DNA of 64,000 bases from Tyto alba (taxonomy: Eukaryota; Chordata; Aves; Strigiformes; Tytonidae). Location of the stretch: assembly GCF_018691265.1 (NCBI RefSeq), contig NW_024881327.1, forward strand, positions 25,909,936 to 25,973,935, written 5' to 3'. Positions 1-36,720 of this stretch are shown here, one piece after another; position 1 is the first letter of the stretch; every line of letters starts with the position of its first letter. The position numbers were made by a program, and so were the translations under genes. The notes under the pieces are model-generated. The model was not told the origin of the DNA. It searched no databases and worked only from the letters and a program-made list of their open reading frames with translations.

Positions 1-883
1 AGGCTGGACTTTAGGCCTATCTTCTTTTATTTAGATATAAAGAGAGTAAGTGGCTTAAAAATACAGTTCGTACGAGCCCAGCATTTCACTCACTGTTCCC
101 AGACAAAGGACAATGCACCGTAAACAGGAGAGGTGTCCCACCACGTTGGGTCAGAGTACACACCAAAACAGGCACAAGCAAGCGCTGTGATGTGAAGGCA
201 TGGGCTCAAGAGTGTGTGGCTGGTGGGGGGTCCGGCACATGGCAGTGAGGTGACAGCAGTGATACTCCTTGAACCAGAGGAGAGGCCTGTGGCAAGACCC
301 TCTTCAGTGTGTGGTAGGGTGCCAGCTGCACAAATCAGGGAGTTTACTTACTGCCTCTGAGGGTGGTCCAGTACTGCTGAGACCAGTACTGAAAGTGTTG
401 GCACCAATGAGACAGAGAGATGCAGCAATATCAAGATTAGGGCTGTTAATATCTGCCTGAAAAACAAGATTCTAGCAGTGCCTATGTGAGAAGATGAAAA
501 CATTACTTAAACTGAATTTTTCATAGATGGCTGCTGGCTGTACTTCAGTTTTAGTGCCTGTCCCAGAAGCCTGATGTGCCGAAGTGCCTTGCATTCACCC
601 CTGGAGCCAGTTGCAGTGCTTTGAGCACACCGGGTGCTGCATAACACATGCTGAAACGTCATGGGTGCCTCAACCTAGAAACTCAGCGCTTCCGCCTAAC
701 ACCTGCCACGGCTCTTCATCTGCTAAAGCCTATCACGTACTGAACAGCTGGAAACAGCAGGCCATGGAACAGGTATTTGTTAGGCAAGTAACATACACCT
801 AGTGCAGTGAACTAACGGAGGGTCCTGGGACTGCCTTTCCCCTTGTCTTCCCTCAAACCCACCAAGCGAGCTAACGAAGCTTG
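1..883. other. Intergenic DNA upstream of the solo LTR
   Basis: No gene, RNA or repeat is recognisable here. Open frames are short (72 codons or fewer), without splice or codon signals. By known vertebrate order this flank should lead toward GSX2, but no homeobox sequence is visible. Confidence 0.5.
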
Positions 884-888
884 TCATG

Positions 889-1493
889 TGTCTTGGTTTG
901 GGCTGAAATAGAGTTAATATTCCTCTTCAGGGACTAGATGAGTGCTGTGTTTTGGATTTAGCTTTGGGTTTGGTATGAGAAGAATGCTGATAGCACACTG
1001 ATGTTTTCAGCTGCTACCGAGACTTCAAGGACTCTCCGACTCCCCATGTCCTGCCCGTGCGCCAGGGCACAGGGAGCAGGGAGGGAGCACGGCCAGAGCA
1101 CCTGACCCTAACTGGCCAGTGAAATATTCCATATCATGGAACACCATGCTTACTATATAGAGGAGGGGCGGTTGGGAAGGTTGTCTCTCGCTTCCAGGAT
1201 TGTGATTGTGGGATCTTGGTATCTCGGGGTCGCCGGCCGGGAACGGGCTGGATATTGGTTAGCGGGTGGTGAGCAATTATGCTGTACATTGCCTGTTTAT
1301 ATATTTCTTTTTTTTTTTTTTCCCCATCATCGCCATTGTTCTCATTTTATTGCCATTATTAAACTGTTCCTATCTCAGCCTGCGAGTCTCCCTTCACCCC
1401 TCTAATTCCCTCCCCCATTCCCAGGTGGGGAGGGGGAAGGGAGGGTGACCAGCTGCGTTGTGGCTGGCTGCCGACCAGGCCCAAACCACGACA
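889..1493 (+). mobile_element. Solo LTR of an avian endogenous retrovirus
   Basis: The element is 605 bp. It begins TGTCTTGGTTTGGGC and ends GCCCAAACCACGACA, so its ends form an imperfect inverted repeat with the TG...CA termini of an LTR. Both flanks carry the same 5-bp target duplication TCATG (884-888 and 1494-1498). Inside, a TATATAG box (1154-1160) and an ATTAAA signal (1358-1363), about 200 bp apart, fit a U3-R-U5 layout in the + orientation. A poly-T run lies at about 1309-1321. No gag, pol or env sequence adjoins it, so it is a recombination-derived solo LTR. From memory of avian repeats it resembles the ERVL-like LTRs common in neoavian birds, and the 5-bp duplication fits that class. 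The family name needs a Repbase or Dfam match. Confidence 0.9.
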
Positions 1494-1498
1494 TCATG

Positions 1499-2780
1499 CC
1501 ATGCAGCACAGGGATCTCCGACCTCAGACAGGATAGCTGGCCCCTGCAGCGCTGCTACGAGGCTGGTAAGCTCACCCTTTCAACGTCACTTCCAAGATTC
1601 CTGCACAGCATTAACTCTGTTTACCTGTCTGCTACTGTGAAACAGTCATCTGAAAACAAACAGGTTACCAAATTCATCTGTAGAGTGAGCTAGCACAAGG
1701 AGGCATAGCTTCACTGAAAACAGCGGGTTTCCTCTTGCTTTTGCCCGTATTGAATTTGGTCCATTTTTTCATTTTCAGGACTGTTAGACAGAAGCAGTGA
1801 ATCATCAGCCCTGCTAAATCCAATTTCAATGTGTGAGACACATATGCAAGAACAGTAACTAGGTAAAAAAAAAAAAAAAACACGTGTAAGCATACTAGTA
1901 TGAAAGCAAGCTATTACTCAGGGGAATTCTCTGGTATTCTGTAGAATTCTGTTATTTGGGAAATGAAACCTGTTACCTGTAGTTCATGTTAGAAATACTG
2001 TCACACTTTTCCAGGGTGACAGTAAAAGATGCTGCTTTTTTCCTTTACAGCAAAGACAGTGTCATGAACTATCTTGCAGCCACACTGTTTCTACCCTGGT
2101 TTTACATAGAGCAGTAAGCGTCATCACAGCTTTGTATACGCTTTATTCCTGAGAAATACACCACAAGGATCGTTGTGAGTAATGGAGATTAAGTGGCACG
2201 GTAGTCTTTCAGAAAATAAGCTGATATATACTCTAACAAGATAGGAAAAAAGAACTGCAGGTTTCAGAAGAAAAATGACCGAGAAAGGGACTATTGTAAT
2301 TAAGCTATACCAAGTAAAGCACTAGGAAAGAAAAGGGGAATGTAGAATTCTCTTCACACTCACGAAAAGCAGACTCAGCCCAAAACAGTTCCTTGACTTT
2401 TTGGGGCTGAACCCCGTAACTGACATTATCTATACATTAAATACTGCCACATGATCCCCTAGTCCACTATGTCCAATAAAAATTACCTGCTCTCCCTTTT
2501 TAAAACGCTACCCCGCTACCGCTAAATGCCATGTCAGGGCTGGCTTCCCCTGTTAACACAACAGCCAGGGGCCTACCCATTCCTAAGGCCATTATGCTTG
2601 CACTGGCATTTTCCAGCCTTTGCTCTAGGTTTTGGTTGTGACAGATACCAAAACTGCTGAGAGGCAAGAGCCCCATTCATTTTTTTGGGTTTTCTGGTTA
2701 GCTTTCATACATAGCCCTAAAAGGGGCCATTCCTCTGCGATTTCATTGCTTGTTTGCTCTGCACTCCATGCAAACGCTCT
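1499..2780. other. Intergenic DNA between LTR and CHIC2 promoter
   Basis: Unique AT-rich sequence with a 16-A run near 1865-1880. No gene or known repeat is visible. Short open frames here lack supporting splice or start context. Confidence 0.45.
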
Positions 2781-2789
2781 CCGCATGGT

Positions 2790-2838
2790 GCTTTCCATGG
2801 AGGTATGAAAGCTCCATGGGAAGCTTTCCATGGAAGGC
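2790..2838. repeat. Overlapping CCATGG inverted repeats (hairpin)
   Basis: GCTTTCCATGGAG (2790-2802) is followed after 9 bases by CTCCATGGGAAGC (2812-2824), its reverse complement with one mismatch. A third arm, GCTTTCCATGGAAGGC (2823-2838), overlaps the second. The middle arm can therefore pair with either neighbour. The structure sits about 200 bp outside the CHIC2 CpG island. Confidence 0.7.
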
Positions 2839-3453
2839 TACAGAGGGGGTTGGCAGACCCAGGCACCAAAGGGACACGCGAACATTCGGACCCAGCCTTC
2901 ACCAGCACAGGCCGGCCTTGGCTAGAGGGGCCGCTTCCCTCACGTCCTGCTGTCTTCCAGGCGGCCCAAGGGGCAACTCCTCAGCTAACAGCAAGCCCCC
3001 AAGCCCCGCCGCTGTTTTCACGGATGCCCAGAAAGGGGGTAAAACGCGGGGAAAGAATCCAGCCGGTTCAAACAAACGAAAAAAAAAAAGCCCTCCTCTC
3101 CCCGCCCACGGCAAAGCAGCACCGCGGGTCCCGGCGCCACAGCGCCCTGAGGGCGGCCCCGCTCCGCCGCGCGCGCCTCCCGCCTCAGCAGCGGCCGCGC
3201 GCGGCGGGGGCGGGGCGCGCCCCGCGGCCGGATGTTGTTGTTGTTGTTCCTGCCCCGCCCCTCGCCCCCTCCCCCCGCGGAGGGTGACGGGCGCTTCCTC
3301 GCCCGGAGCCGCCGCCGCCGCCTCAGCCGCCGCCGCCCGCCCCGGCACCGCGGCGTCCCCCGCCCCTTCCCCTCCCGCCCGTTCTCCGCCGCCGGCCCCG
3401 TCGCGTCGCCCCGGCTCCTCTCTCTCGCTGTCAGCGGACGCCCCGGCCCGGCC

Positions 3454-27862
<24,409 letters not shown>

Positions 27863-30055
27863 CATTTGATTTATTTATAGAGACTTATTCAAGTATGTTG
27901 TCTTTCCAATGGTGCCTTGCTTGGTGCTCTCCTGGTGGTGACATAGTATTGGTTCTACTGAATCTTGTGGTGTTTTCATTCTTTTTTGTTTGGTTGGGTT
28001 TTTTTGTTTTGTTTTGTTTTTTTTTCTGTGGTTTTTTTTTTTTTTTTTCTTTCTAATAAGAGCATGTTCTAAGTGCATTTGGTCAAACTTTGCAAAGTAA
28101 TTTCACACAAATGTTAACTGCTACTTAAGTTATTGTTACTTTTACTACTTCTGTTTATTAATGTATCTTGATTTTCAAAGAGTCTTTTATATGTGTGCGG
28201 GCGTGTGTGTACATACATATATTACTATAAATACACAGCTGAAAATGGTATACAAGTGAGTAGGTATTTTTTTATCCCCAAATGACACAACTGATTGACT
28301 GTACATTGTGTAAGTCATTTTAATCGTTCATTTCCATGCTGAAGTACCTTCTAAGATCTTCCTAAACTTTTGTCAGTGACTAGTCAATTGTAAATATTTT
28401 TATTGGGGTACTGGCTAGCCTCTTCCAATAAGAGAAGGAGTTAAAGTTCTTTCTGGAACCCAAATGTCATTGCATTAGTAGAAATCTTTGTGCTTTTCAT
28501 GAAGAAGTCCTGTCAGCTGGGTCTGAAAAGGTTATAATTTAAAGGTTAAAGGAAAAAAAAAAAGCAACAAACCAGAATTATTTTACTCAGACTAAAAGAA
28601 TTGCTGAGAGAATTGCATGCATCTGGTTAGTAGAACTCAAGGTGACAAAAATGTATTAGTATGGCAGTTTATAATGTAGCTGTTTTAATTCAGGCTAATG
28701 CCATGTATCAGCTTTATTCTTACAGTTTGAAATCCTGTACACAGGGGCGCAGAAGGACTTGTTTTACTAAAATTTGTCACCCAAGAGGACCTTTCAGAGT
28801 GGTTTTTCTTTTTTTTGTTTTTTTAAAGCCACATAAGCAGAAAAAAAGAAGTTATTGAAGAAATTTTGAACAGTACAGTTCCAGATGCAAATGCAGATGC
28901 CGTGTATTAAAAGTAATCTAATCAGGGTACACTGGGCAGCAGTGTAAGTTTAAATGTTTTAGATAATTATTTATTGCACCCTTGCTTTTGCTCATTTGGT
29001 TTACAAAGCTTATTTTCTGCACAAGTATAAGACTTTTTTTTAACTGGATATATGATGTATGCATGGGTCAGGCCAGTTGTGTTTCATTTCTTTTACTTAT
29101 ATCTTATTTGTACATATCTTCACACATAGGTTGTTTTTTTTTGTTGTTTTTTTTGTTTTTGTTTTTGTTTTTTTTAATTGCAACTCAATCATATTTTAAA
29201 ATTTACTTTAGGTATCTAAAATTACTGTACATGAACATTAATGTAAGCTAAGAATATGTTCCTTGTACAGTTGTGGTAGCAAGCAATAATGTGAATATAT
29301 GAAAAACCAGATATACTCTGCTTAATATTTGTATGAATGAAAAGTTGATACCACTACAAGAATAATCTTCTCTTTTTAATCTTTTAAATACAAGTTTTAT
29401 TTCAAGGTAATATATTACAGGTACCTTGATGCCATGAACTATTTTTCTATGTCTTCAAAATATTTATTCTCTGTAAAATATTCTCTAGTGAGTATTATAT
29501 TCCTAAATTGTTCATAGTGGGAGTGGTCTAGAAAGTTTAAAGTTTTCTTAAATTTAAGCCTTCTGTATCTGTTCCCAGAACTCATCCTTTGCTCAGCTTT
29601 TGTCTGTGGATTCCTGCTGTTTACTTTGAAAATAGCTCAGCTATGCTTTTCATACAAGCCTACAAGTGTGTTTCTTTACCTTGATGGAATATGATTTTTA
29701 ATTAACAATACCAGTTTTATGCTGCCTCAGTCTTCTGGGTCCCACAGTGGTTTCTCTCCAAAGTAATTGGTGATAATTTCTTTAAAATTAATTTCAGCCA
29801 CTTTAGTACAAATCTGGGTCTAGCAGCACTCCTCCTCTCACCCAGAAGTATTAGTTACAATCTCAGACCAGTTTCAGCCTGTGAGGGAGGCCAGCAGCCT
29901 AGCACTGATGGCAGATGAGGTTGTGGAGGGTGGTGGTGCAGTGGAGAGGTTGGAATTGAACAAGAAATTATAACTGGTGATAAATACTGATGACCAGAAA
30001 TATATGTTGATTTCTTCAAGTGTCAGTTTTCAATAAAATGAATATTGAATCATGC
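27863..30055 (+). other. CHIC2: CHIC2 3' untranslated region (probable extent)
   Basis: AT-rich sequence follows the stop, with T/G-rich tracts at about 27975-28055 and 29130-29175. An AATAAA hexamer at 30032-30037 is followed about 50-80 bases later by a GT-rich stretch, a good fit to a polyadenylation site. An earlier ATTAAA (28906-28911) and a later AATAAA (30521-30526) could give shorter or longer forms. The extent is inferred. Confidence 0.5.
30032..30037 (+). terminator. CHIC2: Likely CHIC2 polyadenylation signal
   Basis: Canonical AATAAA about 2.17 kb past the stop, with a GT-rich downstream element at about 30085-30120. Alternatives exist at 28906 (ATTAAA) and 30521 (AATAAA). Confidence 0.45.
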
Positions 30056-30529
30056 AAGGCTTAGATCTTGTTATCAAAATTCTCAGTTGACTGTGTCTAG
30101 GTAGGTTTGTGTCGTGGATGCACTGGTAGTTCATTAGGGAGACGATAGGTTGGATGTGGCTTGTGATGTGTTCATAGCAGCACCACATTCAGTGTGAGCT
30201 ATTTGCCGTAGTTTACTACCCAAACTGCTGCATTTTGTGACACCACAACTACCTTGCCAGCAGCACCCAAACCTACCTACAGTAAAGCCAGTTTGAGCAT
30301 GATGTGTGCTGAAACCAGAGGAGTGAATAGTGTGGCTTACAGGTTTACAAAGAGTATCTTGTTAGTAAAGCTTCCACATAAGCAGTAGTGCTGGTTAGGG
30401 TCTTGTCTAATTTTAGGTGCATCTGCTGTCAGCTACTTGGTTAGCAGGCATTTTGTATTTCAAATATGACTTTCTCTCTTAAGAATTCTAATGTAGGCGT
30501 CCAGACTAGAGCTCTGCACAAATAAAAAG

Positions 30530-33500
30530 CTAACTCTCCCATTAAGGAGGCCAGACTAGTTGCCTCTTAAAGCATTTCTGATATTTTATTAAAACAATGT
30601 CTCCGACTTAAAGTACAACCAGGAAACTTGAGAAACTGCATATCTATATAGATAAGTTTTGCTGAAAAGTGTTACTCTCTTGATGAGGTAGTACACTCTC
30701 CTAGTAGGAATGCTTATAAAATATTTTCATACAATCCCTTTCAATTCATTAATTACAATGATAGAAATGGAACATGGCAGGAACTTTAATCAACTGTTTA
30801 ATGTCTGCAGCAATCATCAGGATTTTGCTTTGATGTTTCTAAAATACTAGATCTATTTATTTTGTGTGCTAGTGAGAAGACGTATATTACCTTTTTCTGT
30901 ACAACTGGCAAAGAGTGAAGCTGCAATAGTTTAAGCAGGGTGGAAGCTATAGTAGAACTTCCAGGACACAGAGTCTTTGCTAAAATAAATATTGCTGATA
31001 TTAGTACAATAAATTGTACCAACTTGTTTAGCTTCTTGCAACTCAGCAATTCCTACAAATAATCTTAGCTATTTCCAATTTCCTTGAGTAGGAAAAGTTA
31101 GGTACCCACTTGATATTCATCATTTAACAAACGATGCTGATTATGTCTATTTCACCTTTAGCCTGAAAAGCTAATGGTAACAGCATCAATGAATCCCTGT
31201 GAAAGCAAATTATTATTTTTAGATATAGTAGCCCTTAGCTGTCCAATAAAAGTTTATTTTTTACAGTAATATAATAAAAATAATTTTTTAATGTTTTAAA
31301 GATAGGTAGAAATAAGTCCTGAGTGAGAAAAGCTTTCTGTCTGACCCTGCGTGAAGAATTCTGTAGAGCTCATCTGTTGTTTAATAGCTATGATTGGGAG
31401 TTTATACTGGGATTGGCAAACTTCACCAGAAATTAAAATGTTTGTGGAGATAGGTTACATGAAGTCAGTGAAGGTTTTTGTAATAGCTTAGTAAGAGGCA
31501 TTTTAATAAACTGCGTATGCAAACCTCAAGTTTGCCATGATACTCAAACCCAAATGGAGTAGATTGTAAAAACTTTTTACAGTACTTAAGAGGTAAATTA
31601 TAATCTCTAAATCAATTTGTTAAATGATACCTTTTTGTAAATCTCAAGACCATGGTGTTTACATGTAATGCTCTCTGAGTATAAGCATATCTCTGAGATA
31701 CACTTACTTAAAAGTCAGTTTTCATTTTTTTTTTTCTTAGCCCTGAAGATTCAGCAAGAGCTTTAAAATGCAATCTGTAACTGCTCAGAAGCCAGAAGAC
31801 AAAGAAAAAGAACTTGTCTTTATTGCCTTCCCTCCACCCCCCACCCCAAAGTCTTAATTTTAAATTGTTCCCCTTGTTTTGGGAGCCCTAGCTTATGGTT
31901 TTTGAGCAGCTGGCAATAATGCAAATTGCCCACCAAAAACCCCCATTTGAATTCTGAACAATTTAAAGAGATCACTTTAATTGAAGAGGCAAAAGACTTG
32001 TTAAGCAAAGAAAATCCCTCGTTCTTTTAAGTTCTCCCAGCACTGCTGTTGAGTAATTAAAAGAAGGAACATGATGACCCTACATTAGGTGAAAATCCAG
32101 ACGATTTTATGTAAAGGAAATGCTCAATTAGAGAGGTCTCAGAGCCCCAAATGTCTTGGATTCACAGTAGCAAATTATTAGGGGGAAGTGGCACTGGCTA
32201 GTTTTGTGTCGGTGACTAAAATCATTTATGTTGCTCTTCAGCAACTTTGCTTATGAAAAGAAAGCATTTTTGAAATAAGATCTGTATTATTCATCACTGC
32301 TAATTTGCTGTAATTTCTGTGCTGCTTCTCCGTAAAGCCACATGGCATTTCCATCACAAACAGCTAAGTGTATGATCGTTATAATGCCTTTAATAGCCAT
32401 ATTGTAGGTAGAAATATTAACTTCTCAGGGACTAATAGGAAATATCAAAATGGAGTTAATGAGCTGAATTGCTTATCTGCATGAAGGCTTACTTTGCAAA
32501 CAACACCCTAGAAAACTTCTGATTGTAATATGCATGACCATTATGAATGTTATCAATATACAGCTATAAGAACTCCCTTTACCCTGTATTATTAGTCTGC
32601 TGAATGTCAAAGTATGTCAGATAAGGATAAATGAAGTTGTTTTGCTGATTTGGCAAGAGTGATTCTTTCTAATGGTGCTACCTTCTTAATTCCTGTGTTT
32701 ATTCTTTCTAAAGTTCTCTCTGTAGGCTGGGTGAATCAGGGGCTACTGATATAATGAAAAAATAGTATTGTTCTTAAGGAAGTGGAAAAATTTCAAGGGG
32801 AGAAGTACTCTAGGAGGAACAAATTTCACTGCTGAAAACATCATGCATTTATTCTTCATTAGTTAGATATCCATTTGGGTTGTTTTGTTGGTAACAGTAG
32901 GTTTCAGTTCATTAATTTTTGAACTTCATCTTTTTGCACACTGATGTTTCAGTCAGCATGGAGTGAATTAGAGACTGTTTTTGAAAATTAAAGAAAAATT
33001 AGTCCTTTCATGACGATTCATATGTTGACATTTGTGCTGGTATATGTATCTCCACCACATGGCACCTGGGTAATACATCTTTCCTAAACTACATGTTACT
33101 GTTTTCATAGATGTCCTTTTAAAAAAATTCTTCCGCTTCATTTAGCTCATTAATATTTCATTGAGATTTATTTTCTTGAAAAAGGTTTCATAAATGCTTG
33201 ACCACTCAGAATACAACAGACCATGAGGAAAGATTTAATGAGGCAAAAGATGAAACATAGGAATTAGGAGAAACAACATCCAAAAGATTTTTGGAATTCT
33301 CGGAGTGTGATGGAAAATAGTTTTGAAGTAAATGAAATAGTATTGAATAATGAAAGTTAAGGCTAGCAATCCATTTCAGTAGTTATGTAGACTGTCTTAA
33401 TTGGTATTATTTTATTTTATTTTAACAAGTATGTTGTTAATTTATTTTGGTTATGCCCTAATTCATAGATAATTCTGCTATTAGGCAGATTTTGAGGTAA

Positions 33501-36110
33501 GCTTCCTTCTAATCTCAGCATCTCTTAGTTTAAAATATCCAGACCAAAACCGAATCGCTGATGAGAACTGCTCAGTGAGTACAGAACAGTCTTTTCCTAA
33601 GCTGGAGCCTGTAATGCATGGCTAATTGTTTCCAAAGAAAATTCTTGACTTGTCCAGACAGCTCCTGTCATGTGACAGTATATCTGAGGCTCAGGAGTAG
33701 GATCCAGTTAGGGTAACTTAAGTTCAGGTAAGTAAGAGAGACTTCTGTATGTAGTTGTAGCTTTTATGGAAAAGGGAACCATTGACAAATGCTCGCTTTT
33801 GGAGGGGAGGTAGTGGATTTTATGTTTATTGGAACAAACTTCCTTCCCCCACCTTTTATAACTCCTCATTGAAAGTTGCTTTGCCTCATGTTGAAAACTA
33901 GACTTGGTAGTTACCTGAAGATTTTTTTCTGTTACAGTGTTTTAGGTTTGTGACTCCATTTTTAAAATAATGTTTAAAAATTTTTCAAAAAGTCAGATAT
34001 CTTGATACAATATAACTGATATTTTTAGTGGCTCTGTGTTTAAACTGATTTAATTGTACCAATATAAATGTTTTGCTCATCCACTCTAAATGTTTATTTC
34101 AGCCTGTTGCAAGCACAGAAGGATCGAAATGCTAGGATGTGCAGTATACTTACTTGTTAATATTGTCAATTTGGTTCAGTGAGGTGAAAAGGAATGCAGA
34201 GTAGTTCCTGATTTGAAAAGTGTAAGTTGGATTCTTGTTTAAGTAAAAGGCTGAGTACAGCAATCAAAATACAAAACTAATTCCAAACATAAATTTTGAA
34301 GAGAACAGTAAGCTACAAAACAGTGCCTACATGTTGTGTGCTAAATTAGTCCTGTCTAATTCATGTTGCTTTAAAAGAATTTGCAGAGAATTGCATTGGA
34401 TTGCATGTGCTTAGGAAAAACCTGTTAAGCGTACAAAGCAGTAGTGGTAAATATGTCACTGAAAGGTTGTTATCTTTCAAGAACTTAAACCCCAGTATTT
34501 TAGACTATGTTAAAAATCCATTTCAGGCAGAAAATGCATAAGCAATAATTTAACCTAGAACTGGATATTAAGGAAGCTGCTATTTATAGGGAGGCTTGAT
34601 GGTAATTTTGCCTGTTGGGCATCTCCTCTCATAAAGAGTTTAGAAAGATAGGGTTGCTGCGACTTCCACTATTGTAACATTCCTCTTCAAATATTTGAAG
34701 TCTGGGTGAGAGACTGAAAGATTAGAGGCCAGTACTGTGTTCACAGGGCGCACGGCTTTGGGAGGAGAAGATAGGAAGAAAAGGACTTTTTTAAGGGTGC
34801 ACAATTGTATATATGCATATTTAAGAGTATTTAACCATGTCTGCTAAATTACTGAAGTTAATCTATTGTTGAATTATAGGATATTATTTAATACATCAGC
34901 ATTGTTTTTTCCTGACCTGACCCAGAATTGAAATGGACTCCAATATAATTTTTTTTAAAACATTTCTTAAGTTGTATGTATTATAAACTAATAAAATAAT
35001 TGTTAACCTATCTACTAAGCCTTACCGTTTTTCATCTACCCAATATGTTGGGGGGGGGGGGGGGGGGCAGAGGGGGCAGTAGAGAGAGAAAGAAAAAGGA
35101 AGAAAAAACACAGAAACTTCTGCCTGACCTTACAGTGGTCTCTCTTAATTTCCAGTTGATATTTCTAGTGTAAACTGGGGGGGGAGAAATAAAATGTTTT
35201 GGGTAATTTAGATCACTCCAGGATTAGAGTTAGAGACATTGCCTGCCTTCAGTGCTTCAAACTGGCTTTTCATTAAGTCCACATTTGGAGTTCTTTAGGC
35301 TTTTAAAGCCCTAATAGTAGTAGGATTTATTATATGTATTACCATTATGGTTGAATAGTAATGTTGAAGCTGTTTGTACACTTTTTAAGACACTCGCTCT
35401 CTCAAACAAGATACACTGGCCGTCTAGTTAAGGCAGACATCACTTATTCAGAAAGGAATCATTCCTGTCTATGTAATTCATGTATTTTTAAGATAGTCCA
35501 GTACGAAATGCTGTTAACCAGAACCTTATGAACGAAAACTAATCCTGTGCTCTGCGGCGCTGCGAGGACGGTCTCGGTTCTCATCATCCAGCTGCTTTTC
35601 TTTGCGTGGAACATTTTACAGCTCTGTGGTTACTCTAGTATGGAAATCTTAACAGCCTCTTTATAATGTGTGTGTATAATGTATATAATATATATCTGTG
35701 TGTGTGTGTTCTGTATGCACACGTATAAAAAAGTGTGCGTGGGGAGGAGGGGGGCTCCTTCGAGGCGCTGTGAAGCATTCCGGGTGTTGTAATTTGGGCT
35801 TGCAAAGCGGTATGATACAATGTTGCTGAGCAGAAAAGCGCACGATAGATTTAATGTAGCCAATTGTGTACTTTTGAAAAAAAGAGTAACTGTTCAGTGT
35901 GAGTTAATTTTGGATTTTTTCAGCATCTCTCTTTTAGGCTTTGTGCTGCATTCTTCTAGACAAATGCGTATTCCATGTGGGCCACTGTTCTGCTAAATGC
36001 TCTCAGTTCTCCTTTTGCAATCAAGATTATGTTGCTAAGGAGATTTTGCTTTTATTGGTGCCATTGATTTGTGTTAATACGTTTTGAATACCTCTCGGTA
36101 TTCTTCCGCA
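30530..36110. other. Intergenic DNA downstream of CHIC2
   Basis: AT-rich and unique, with no recognisable gene. A stretch at about 32.04-32.62 kb has the look of conserved non-coding DNA, with repeated ATTA-type homeodomain cores. A poly-G/purine tract lies at 35050-35107 and a GT/TA-rich patch at about 35665-35715. Confidence 0.5.
35050..35107 (+). repeat. Poly-G (18) followed by a purine tract
   Basis: Eighteen consecutive G (35050-35067) lead into an almost pure A/G stretch to 35107. The tract has quadruplex and triplex potential. It is a likely site of sequencing and assembly error. Confidence 0.9.
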
Positions 36111-36111
36111 G

Positions 36112-36720
36112 ACAAGGCCAAAAGAAAAACTTCCCTGAGTTTCCCGATTTACATTACAAATGGCGCGGTGGTGTAATGAAGCCGATATAAAGTGGGCAGT
36201 TGAAAGGGAACTAAAGAAGAGCACTCAAGTGAGAAATGAAGAAATGTGCCGAGAGCGGTCTGCGGGCCGCCTCCGGCCCAGCTGCGGGAGCGGGAGCGGG
36301 CCGGGCCCGGCGCAGGGGCCGCGGGGAGAGCCCAAGCCTCCGGCCGCCCGGACCACCCACTCGCTGCGGCCTGGCTCCGCGGATTACCCCGCTGCTTCCG
36401 ACCGCCTGCCCGCCACAAAGCGCACCCCGCTGCCGGGGGGTACGGCGGGGTGTCCCGTCCCCCCCCGCCCGCCAGGCCCCCACTCTTCGCCTCTGTGACC
36501 GGCACGGCAGGCCCAGGGGAGCTGGACGAGCGCGGCCTGGGCGCCTGTGCCGCCTCTGGGGCTCCCTGCGCCCTCCGGGCCGGGGCGCCTTGCGCGACAC
36601 CCCGGCTCCCCGCGGCGCTCGGATGGGGCACGGGAGCGCAGCGGGGCCTGCCTTACTGATGCACTGCCACGGCCGGGCAAGGCCGAGGCCCCGCTCTCAG
36701 CCAGACCAGCTGCATGGTGC
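36112..36720. promoter_or_regulatory. Orphan CpG island with TATA-like box
   Basis: A dense CpG-rich block runs from about 36243 to 36720, well isolated from CHIC2 (its 3' end is about 6 kb away). Just before it are a TATAAA box (36186-36191), a CATTAC...GTAATG inverted pair (36152-36157 and 36173-36178) and a donor-like CTCAA|GTGAGA at 36229. This arrangement suggests a + strand promoter and a short first exon. By human gene order LNX1 should start somewhere to the right on this strand, so the island could be a distal LNX1 promoter. A lncRNA or developmental enhancer island is equally possible. Open frames across the island are GC-driven and look non-coding. Confidence 0.5.

Noticed and set aside
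1..3000. GSX2, expected upstream of CHIC2
   Set aside because: No homeodomain sequence is present on either strand.
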